Assembly: GCF_038049925.1 (NCBI RefSeq)
Contig: NZ_CP145809.1
Coordinates: forward strand, 1,426,001-1,490,000
DNA length: 64,000 bases
DNA from: Georgenia sp. M64
GTDB lineage: Bacteria > Actinomycetota > Actinomycetes > Actinomycetales > Actinomycetaceae
Direction: 5' to 3'
Below the pieces are notes generated by a model, which saw only the letters and a program-made list of their open reading frames with translations, ran no database searches and had not been told where the DNA came from. Position numbers and translations under genes: made by a program. The stretch's first letter is position 1, and each line of letters begins with the position of its first letter. This document shows, piece by piece, positions 58,347 to 64,000 of this stretch.

Positions 58347-59441
58347 GTGCTCCCGCCCCTCGCCTCGATCCCCAGCCCGTCCCAGGCGGAGTGGGCGATC
58401 GGCCCCTTCCCCGTCCGCGCGTACGCCCTCGCGATCCTCCTCGGGATCGTCGCGGCGTGGTGGATCCTGGACCGCCGGTACACCGCCAAGGGCGGGCCGA
58501 AGGACACGGCCATGGACGTCGCGTTCTGGATGGTCCCGTTCGGCATCGTCGGCGCGCGGATCTACCACGTCTTCTCCTCGCCGGACGCGTACTTCGGCCC
58601 CGACGGCGACCCCGTGCGTGCCTTCTACATCTGGGAGGGCGGGCTGGGCATCTGGGGTGCGGTGGCGCTCGGTGCCGTCGGCGCCTGGCTGGCGCTGCGC
58701 CGCCGCGGCCTGCGGCTCGCGCCGTTCGCCGACGCGCTCGCCCCCGGCCTCCTCGTGGCCCAGGCCGTCGGCCGGCTCGGCAACTACTTCAACCAGGAGC
58801 TCTACGGCGGGCCGACGACGCTGCCCTGGGGCCTGGAGATCGACGAGGCACACCTCGTGCCCGGGTACGAGGTGGGCACCCTGTTCCACCCGACCTTCCT
58901 GTACGAGATGGTGTGGAACCTCGCGATGGTCGCCGTCCTGCTGTGGGCCGAGCGCCGCTTCCGGCTCGGGCACGGCCGGGTCTTCTGGCTCTACGTCATG
59001 CTCTACACCGCGGGCCGCGTGTGGATCGAGATGCTCCGGATCGACGACGCGGAGATCGTCCTCGGGCTCCGCCTCAACGTCTGGACCTCCATCCTCATCT
59101 TCCTCGTCGCCCTGGTGATCTTCGTCGTCGTCGGGCGCCGGAACCGCGACCGGCCGGACACGCTGTGGCTGCCCGGCCAGGAGCCGGTCGGCGTCGAGCC
59201 TGACGAGGCCCGCGCCGACGCCGACGTCGCCGTCGGTGAAGGCGCGGCAGGCGTGGACGCGGCCGGCTCCCGCAGCTCCGACGTTCACGCCGCAACTGCG
59301 CAGACCGACCCCGCCGGTCCGCGCACGGACGATTCCGCGTCCACCGACGCGGCCGGCTCGCGCACGGACGAGGCCGCGGCCACTGACGCGGCCGGCTCCG
59401 AGCCGACGGACGGCGCGTCTGCGTCCGACCAGAAGGTCTGA
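58347..59441 (+). CDS. lgt: Prolipoprotein diacylglyceryl transferase
   Basis: 364 residues from the GTG at 58347, with TAGGCT at 58335-58340 six bases upstream. Seven-helix membrane enzyme that adds diacylglycerol to the lipobox Cys. The signature GRLGNYFNQELYGGPTTLPWGLEI, RVWIEMLRIDDAEIVLGLRLNVW and the N-terminal WAIGPFPVRAYALAILLGI are present. The last 85 residues are a soluble Asp/Ala/Thr-rich tail with repeats of TDAAGSRTDE type, not needed by family members elsewhere. Located between trpA and gltB as in related genomes. The 250 bases upstream show no other gene. Confidence 0.96.
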   Translation: MLPPLASIPSPSQAEWAIGPFPVRAYALAILLGIVAAWWILDRRYTAKGGPKDTAMDVAFWMVPFGIVGARIYHVFSSPDAYFGPDGDPVRAFYIWEGGLGIWGAVALGAVGAWLALRRRGLRLAPFADALAPGLLVAQAVGRLGNYFNQELYGGPTTLPWGLEIDEAHLVPGYEVGTLFHPTFLYEMVWNLAMVAVLLWAERRFRLGHGRVFWLYVMLYTAGRVWIEMLRIDDAEIVLGLRLNVWTSILIFLVALVIFVVVGRRNRDRPDTLWLPGQEPVGVEPDEARADADVAVGEGAAGVDAAGSRSSDVHAATAQTDPAGPRTDDSASTDAAGSRTDEAAATDAAGSEPTDGASASDQKV

Positions 59442-59474
59442 GAGCTCGCACCGGTGCGAATGCCGGGGCCCCTT

Positions 59475-59686
59475 CGGCTTCACTCAGTAGCCAACGGTTC
59501 GAGTCGGTAGGCGCGGCGGTACGTACTCGGCGTGTGGCTACGTGCTCGGCGCGTGGCTACGTGCTCGGCGCGTGGCTACGTGCTCGGCGCGTGGCGACGT
59601 ACTCGGCTTGAGTCAGGAGCCAGCGGTTCGAGTCCGTAGGCGCGGCGGTACGTGCTCGGCGCGTGCCTACGTACTGGGCGCGTGGC
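59475..59686. repeat. Compound tandem repeat between lgt and gltB
   Basis: A 19-base unit TACGTGCTCGGCGCGTGGC occurs in four contiguous copies (59520-59538, 59539-59557, 59558-59576, 59577-59595) and two more at 59649-59686. A larger element beginning GCCAACGGTTCGAGTC at 59490 recurs at 59619 (129-base period), followed each time by the 19-base units. There are no spacers. Confidence 0.88.
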
Positions 59687-59841
59687 CACGGACGCGCCGG
59701 CTTACGCCGTTCGCGTAGAGTCCCGCCCGGTGCGCCGCCCGAAGCGCCCGCTGTCCCTCTCCGGACGTCCCCGGGTGCTTGACAACCCACCCCGGCGCCC
59801 GTTTCCTGGGAGGTCCGGAGGGGTGGCGCCCCGCGGGAGAA

Positions 59842-59868
59842 GTGTCAAGAATGTGGACACCTCGTGTC
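59842..59868. promoter_or_regulatory. GTGTC-N9-GACAC inverted repeat upstream of gltB
   Basis: GTGTC (59842-59846) and GACAC (59856-59860) form an inverted pair, with a further GTGTC at 59864-59868, about 120-147 bases before the gltB start. It may be a regulator site; no known nitrogen-regulator consensus is a good match. Confidence 0.35.
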
Positions 59869-59988
59869 ACCTGTACGTCATCTGCGAGTAACATCTCGCC
59901 ACCAACGGGCCGACGCCGACCCGACCACATCACCAGCACGACGATGCGGGTCGTTCCGTCCGGGGCGACCCAGTGAGGACGCACGCGG

Positions 59989-62900
59989 ATGGACCACCAG
60001 GTCACGGCCAGCCCGTTCCCCGCCGCACAGCGCCGGGGGCTGTACGACCCCACGCAGGAGCACGACGCCTGCGGCGTCGCCTTCGTGGCGACCCTGCGCG
60101 GCACGCCCGGTCGTGACATCGTCGACGCCGGCCTGACCGCGCTGCACAACCTCGACCACCGCGGCGCCGTCGGCGCCGAGGAGAACACCGGCGACGGCGC
60201 CGGTCTCCTCACGCAGGTGCCAGACGCGTTCCTGCGCGCCGTGGCCGGCTTCGACCTGCCGCCTGCCGGCCGGTACGCCGCCGGTCTGGTGTTCCTGCCC
60301 GGGGAGAGCGCCGGCGAGGCCGCCGTCGCCGAGGCCGTCGCGGGCATCGAGGCGATCGCCGCCGACGAGGGCCTCACGGTCCTCGGCTGGCGTGACGTGC
60401 CGGTGGACGCCTCGATGATCGGCCCGAGCGCGCTCGCGTCCATGCCGACCTTCCGCCAGCTCTTCGTGGCCGACCCCGACGGCGCCGCCGGCCTGGAGCT
60501 GGACCGCCTCACCTACCGCCTGCGCAAGCGGTCCGAGCGGGAGACGGGCATCTACTTCGCCTCGCTCTCCGCGCGCACCCTGGTCTACAAGGGGATGCTC
60601 ACGACGACGCAGCTCGCGCCGTTCTTCCCCGACCTGTCCGACCCGCGGTTCGCCTCCGAGATCGCCCTCGTGCACTCGCGCTTCTCGACGAACACGTTCC
60701 CGTCGTGGCCCCTCGCCCAGCCCTTCCGGCTCGTCGCCCACAACGGCGAGATCAACACCGTGCGCGGCAACCGGAACTGGATGGCCGCCCGCGAGGGGAT
60801 GCTCGCCTCGAACGTGCTGGGCGACCTCGAGCAGCTCATGCCGGTGTGCACCCCCGGCGCCTCGGACTCGGCGACCTTCGACGAGGTCCTCGAGCTCCTG
60901 CACCTCGCCGGCCGCTCCCTGCCGCACGCGGTGCTCATGATGATCCCCGAGGCCTGGCAGAACCACACCTCGATGGACCCGGGCCTCAAGGCGTTCTACG
61001 AGTTCGCCTCCACCATCATCGAGCCCTGGGACGGCCCCGCCGCGATGACCTTCACCGACGGCACCCTCGTCGGTGCCGTCATGGACCGCAACGGCCTGCG
61101 CCCGGGCCGGTACTGGGTCACCGACGACGGTCTCGTCGTCCTCGCCTCGGAGTCCGGCGTCCTGGACATCGCCGCCGGCAAGGTGGTCAAGAAGGGCCGC
61201 CTCGAGCCGGGGAAGATGTTCCTCGTCGACACCGCGGCGGGCCGCATCATCGACGACGAGGTGGTCAAGCGCAGCCTCGCCGACGCCCACCCCTACCAGC
61301 AGTGGCTCGACGAGGGCCTGGTCGAGCTCGAGGACCTGCCCGAGCGCGACCACGTCGACCACTCGCGCCTGTCGGTCGTGCGGCGCCAGCAGACCTTCGG
61401 CTACACCGAGGAGGAGCTGCGCATCCTCCTCGCGCCGATGGCCGCCACCGGCGCCGAGGCGATCGGATCGATGGGCACCGACACCCCGCTGGCGGTGCTC
61501 TCCGCCCGCCCGCGGCTGCTGTTCGACTACTTCACCCAGCTCTTCGCCCAGGTGACGAACCCGCCGCTGGACTCCATCCGCGAGGAGCTCGTCACCTCCC
61601 TCGCCGGGGCGATCGGCCCCGAGCCGAACATGCTCGTCGACACCCCCGAGCACGCCCGCAAGCTGCTCGTGCCCTTCCCGACGATCGACAACGACCAGCT
61701 CGCGAAGATCAAGCACATCCGCAAGACCCCCCGGCAGGGCCGCGGCTTCTCCTCGGTGACCATCGAGGGGCTCTACCGGGTCTCCGGCGGCGGCGCGGCG
61801 CTGCAGGCCCGCCTGGAGGAGATCTTCGACGAGGTCGACAACGCCATCGACGCGGGGATCAGCTTCATCATCCTCTCGGACCGCGAGTCCACCGCCGAGC
61901 TCGCGCCGATCCCGTCGCTGCTGCTCACCGCGGCGGTCCACCACCACACGCTGCGCAAGCACACCCGCACGAAGATCTCCATCGTCGTCGAGGCCGGCGA
62001 CGTGCGCGAGGTCCACCACGTCGCGCTGCTCGTCGGCTACGGCGCGGCCTGCGTCAACCCGTACCTGGCGATGGAGAGCGTCGAGCACCTGGTCAGCTCC
62101 GGCGTCCTGGAGGGCATCAGCGCCGAGCAGGCCGTCAAGAACGTCATCAAGGCGCTCGGCAAGGGCGTGCTCAAGGTGATGTCCAAGATGGGCATCTCCA
62201 CCGTGATGTCCTACCGCGGCGCCCAGGTCTTCGAGGCGATCGGCCTCTCGGAGGACCTCGTCGACGAGTACTTCACCGGCACGCCGACGCCGCTGGGCGG
62301 GGTCGGCCTCGACGTCATCGCCGCCGAGGTCGCCGCCCGGCACGCCACCGCCTACCCGCCGTCGGGCATCTCGCCCAAGCACCGCACGCTGCGGATGGGC
62401 GGGGAGTACCAGTGGCGCCGCGAGGGCGAGCCGCACCTGTTCGACCCCGAGACGATCTTCCGGCTCCAGCACTCCACCCGGACCCGCCGGTACGACATCT
62501 TCCGCAAGTACACCGAGGGCGTGGACGAGCAGTCCCGGCGGCTGATGACCCTGCGCGGGCTGTTCCGGCTGCGGGAGGGCGAGCGGGCGCCGATCAGCAT
62601 CGACGAGGTCGAGCCGGTCAGCGAGATCGTCAAGCGGTTCTCCACCGGTGCGATGAGCTACGGCTCCATCTCCGCCGAGGCCCACGAGACCCTCGCGATC
62701 GCGATGAACCAGCTCGGCGCGAAGTCCAACACCGGCGAGGGCGGGGAGGACTCCGACCGCCTCCACGACCCGCGCCGCCGCTCGGCCATCAAGCAGGTGG
62801 CCTCGGGCCGGTTCGGCGTCACCGCGGAGTACCTCACCCACGCCGACGACATCCAGATCAAGATGGCGCAGGGTGCCAAGCCCGGCGAGGGCGGCCAGCT

Positions 62901-64000
62901 CCCCGCCCACAAGGTCTACCCCTGGGTGGCCAAGACCCGGCACTCCACCCCCGGCGTCGGCCTGATCTCCCCGCCGCCGCACCACGACATCTACTCCATC
63001 GAGGACCTCGCCCAGCTCATCCACGACCTCAAGAACGCCAACCCGGCGGCGCGCATCCACGTCAAGCTCGTCTCCGAGATCGGCGTGGGCACCGTCGCGG
63101 CCGGGGTGTCCAAGGCGCACGCCGACGTCGTGCTCATCTCGGGCCACGACGGCGGCACGGGCGCCTCGCCCCTGACCTCCCTCAAGCACGCGGGCGGCCC
63201 CTGGGAGATCGGCCTGGCCGAGACCCAGCAGACCCTCGTCCTCAACGACCTGCGCGACCGCATCGTCGTCCAGGCCGACGGGCAGATGAAGACCGGGCGC
63301 GACGTGCTCGTCGCCGCGCTCCTGGGCGCGGAGGAGTTCGGCTTCGCCACCGCCCCGCTCGTCGTCGAGGGCTGCGTCATGATGCGCGTGTGCCACCTGG
63401 ACACCTGCCCGGTGGGCATCGCCACGCAGAACCCCGTCCTGCGTGAGCGCTACACCGGCCGGGCCGAGCACGTGGTGACCTTCTTCGAGTTCGTCGCCCA
63501 GGAGGTGCGCGAGTACCTCGCCGGCCTCGGGCTGCGCTCGGTGGAGGAGGCCATCGGCCAGGTCGACCTCCTCGACATCACCGACGCCGTCGACCACTGG
63601 AAGGCCTCGGGCCTGGACCTCGAGCCGCTCCTGACCAAGGTCGACCCCAAGGAGGGCTCCGCGCTGCGGCACGTGCGCGCCCAGGACCACGGCCTCGAGC
63701 GGGCGCTGGACAACCGCCTCATCGAGCTGGCGGAGCCCGCGCTCGAGCGCGGCGAGCCGGTCCGCATCGAGCTGCCCGTGCGCAACGTCAACCGCACCGT
63801 CGGCACGATGCTCGGGCACGAGCTGACCAAGCGGTACGGCGCCGAGGGCCTGCCCGACGGGACGGTCGACATCACCCTCACCGGCTCGGCCGGGCAGTCC
63901 TTCGGGGCGGTCCTGCCGCGCGGGGTCACCCTGCGCCTGCTCGGCGACGCGAACGACTACGTGGGCAAGTCGCTCTCCGGCGGGCGGATCGTCGTCCGGC
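59989..64000 (+). CDS. gltB: Glutamate synthase large subunit (3' end outside window)
   Basis: 1337 codons to the window edge, out of about 1510-1530. NADPH-dependent GOGAT alpha subunit. Cys28 ([15 protein letters not shown]) becomes the N-terminal nucleophile after removal of a 27-residue leader. Glutaminase domain with [36 protein letters not shown]; central domain; FMN synthase domain with [23 protein letters not shown] and [20 protein letters not shown]. The 3Fe-4S cluster Cys set is [16 protein letters not shown]-terminal beta-helix begins near [19 protein letters not shown]. The ATG at 59989 follows GTGAGGACG. gltD presumably lies beyond the window. Confidence 0.97.
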   Translation, partial: MDHQVTASPFPAAQRRGLYDPTQEHDACGVAFVATLRGTPGRDIVDAGLTALHNLDHRGAVGAEENTGDGAGLLTQVPDAFLRAVAGFDLPPAGRYAAGLVFLPGESAGEAAVAEAVAGIEAIAADEGLTVLGWRDVPVDASMIGPSALASMPTFRQLFVADPDGAAGLELDRLTYRLRKRSERETGIYFASLSARTLVYKGMLTTTQLAPFFPDLSDPRFASEIALVHSRFSTNTFPSWPLAQPFRLVAHNGEINTVRGNRNWMAAREGMLASNVLGDLEQLMPVCTPGASDSATFDEVLELLHLAGRSLPHAVLMMIPEAWQNHTSMDPGLKAFYEFASTIIEPWDGPAAMTFTDGTLVGAVMDRNGLRPGRYWVTDDGLVVLASESGVLDIAAGKVVKKGRLEPGKMFLVDTAAGRIIDDEVVKRSLADAHPYQQWLDEGLVELEDLPERDHVDHSRLSVVRRQQTFGYTEEELRILLAPMAATGAEAIGSMGTDTPLAVLSARPRLLFDYFTQLFAQVTNPPLDSIREELVTSLAGAIGPEPNMLVDTPEHARKLLVPFPTIDNDQLAKIKHIRKTPRQGRGFSSVTIEGLYRVSGGGAALQARLEEIFDEVDNAIDAGISFIILSDRESTAELAPIPSLLLTAAVHHHTLRKHTRTKISIVVEAGDVREVHHVALLVGYGAACVNPYLAMESVEHLVSSGVLEGISAEQAVKNVIKALGKGVLKVMSKMGISTVMSYRGAQVFEAIGLSEDLVDEYFTGTPTPLGGVGLDVIAAEVAARHATAYPPSGISPKHRTLRMGGEYQWRREGEPHLFDPETIFRLQHSTRTRRYDIFRKYTEGVDEQSRRLMTLRGLFRLREGERAPISIDEVEPVSEIVKRFSTGAMSYGSISAEAHETLAIAMNQLGAKSNTGEGGEDSDRLHDPRRRSAIKQVASGRFGVTAEYLTHADDIQIKMAQGAKPGEGGQLPAHKVYPWVAKTRHSTPGVGLISPPPHHDIYSIEDLAQLIHDLKNANPAARIHVKLVSEIGVGTVAAGVSKAHADVVLISGHDGGTGASPLTSLKHAGGPWEIGLAETQQTLVLNDLRDRIVVQADGQMKTGRDVLVAALLGAEEFGFATAPLVVEGCVMMRVCHLDTCPVGIATQNPVLRERYTGRAEHVVTFFEFVAQEVREYLAGLGLRSVEEAIGQVDLLDITDAVDHWKASGLDLEPLLTKVDPKEGSALRHVRAQDHGLERALDNRLIELAEPALERGEPVRIELPVRNVNRTVGTMLGHELTKRYGAEGLPDGTVDITLTGSAGQSFGAVLPRGVTLRLLGDANDYVGKSLSGGRIVVR

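Larger units (their letters stand above)
59442..59988. other. Repeat-rich intergenic region upstream of gltB
   Basis: 547 bases with no convincing gene. It contains the repeats described below, a TTGACA at 59779-59784 (a possible -35), and a GTGTC/GACAC/GTGTC cluster at 59842-59868. GAGGA before the gltB ATG is at 59974-59979. A 79-codon open frame at 59652-59891 lacks codon structure and a ribosome site. Confidence 0.6.

Noticed and set aside
59475-59686. CRISPR array in the lgt-gltB gap
   Set aside because: The repeated units are contiguous without unique spacers, and no cas genes are in the window.
59652-59891. 79-codon plus-strand open frame before gltB
   Set aside because: No ribosome site, overlaps the repeats, and has no conserved features.
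59888-59905. GlnR-like site near GTAAC at 59888
   Set aside because: The second half-site is a poor match to the GaAAC element, so it is no better than chance.
59878-63819. 1313-codon open frame on the minus strand opposite gltB
   Set aside because: It is the antisense shadow of gltB in GC-rich DNA; its product is low-complexity and Asp/Gly/Arg-rich with no motif, while gltB is unmistakable on the plus strand.

Overview
This is a high-GC (roughly three quarters G+C by eye) actinobacterial chromosome segment, most likely from the Micrococcales (a Bogoriellaceae/Cellulomonadaceae-type organism; the genus cannot be fixed from sequence alone). The evidence is the mycothiol ligase gene mshC, the Pup/Dop/PafA/Mpa locus, the DUF5703 and HGxxPAAW small proteins, a monoderm-type Tad pilus operon without a secretin, and gene order typical of the group. 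Translational coupling (ATGA or GTGA overlaps) is common. At least fourteen genes that start a transcription unit have a TANNNT hexamer 6-8 bases before the start codon, the signature of leaderless mRNAs.

Layout. 1-9.1 kb: the end of a catalase gene with a strong terminator, an enoyl-CoA hydratase, methionine aminopeptidase, and a TetR regulator divergent from a four-gene cluster for branched-chain (leucine) acyl-CoA breakdown: carboxylase beta, biotin-carrying alpha, HMG-CoA lyase and a nitronate monooxygenase-like flavoprotein. The divergent promoters share one palindrome. 9.1-11.8 kb: a copper-linked operon (CopC, PCu(A)C lipoprotein, Tat-exported DyP peroxidase) behind a CsoR-like operator. 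11.9-13.5 kb: a short MgtE-type Mg transporter and a nucleoside/guanine deaminase. 13.5-21.2 kb: a complete nine-gene Tad/Flp pilus operon on the minus strand, with a tadE gene of strikingly low G+C, divergent from a TetR gene. 22.4 kb: tRNA-Leu(GAG). 22.7-29 kb: a GNAT-MazG fusion, an M3 and an M20 peptidase, two small proteins and an aldo/keto reductase.

29-44.4 kb is the conserved mycothiol/pupylation block: uppP, mshC, PAC2 protein, HAD phosphatase, RecB-like nuclease, M50 protease, trmI, mpa, dop, pup, pafA and a lipoprotein FKBP. Two features stand out: a tusA-yeeE sulfur cassette sits between mshC and the PAC2 gene, and prcB/prcA (the 20S proteasome) are absent, with pup running directly into pafA through a GTGA overlap. 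44.5-64 kb: a rhodanese lipoprotein whose start codon lies inside a CsoR/CstR-like palindrome, a P-loop kinase-like protein, hisF, a TIGR03085 protein, a heterodimeric ABC exporter with asymmetric ATP sites, hisI-trpE-trpP, an HGxxPAAW protein, trpCBA, a lipoprotein, lgt, a repeat-rich intergenic region, and the first 1337 codons of gltB.

Most genes belong to known families. The most unusual signals are the pupylation locus without a proteasome core but with an Mpa tail that still ends in Tyr-Leu, the shared promoter/operator architectures, the GNAT-MazG fusion, the sulfur cassette placement, and several tandem repeats in intergenic DNA.
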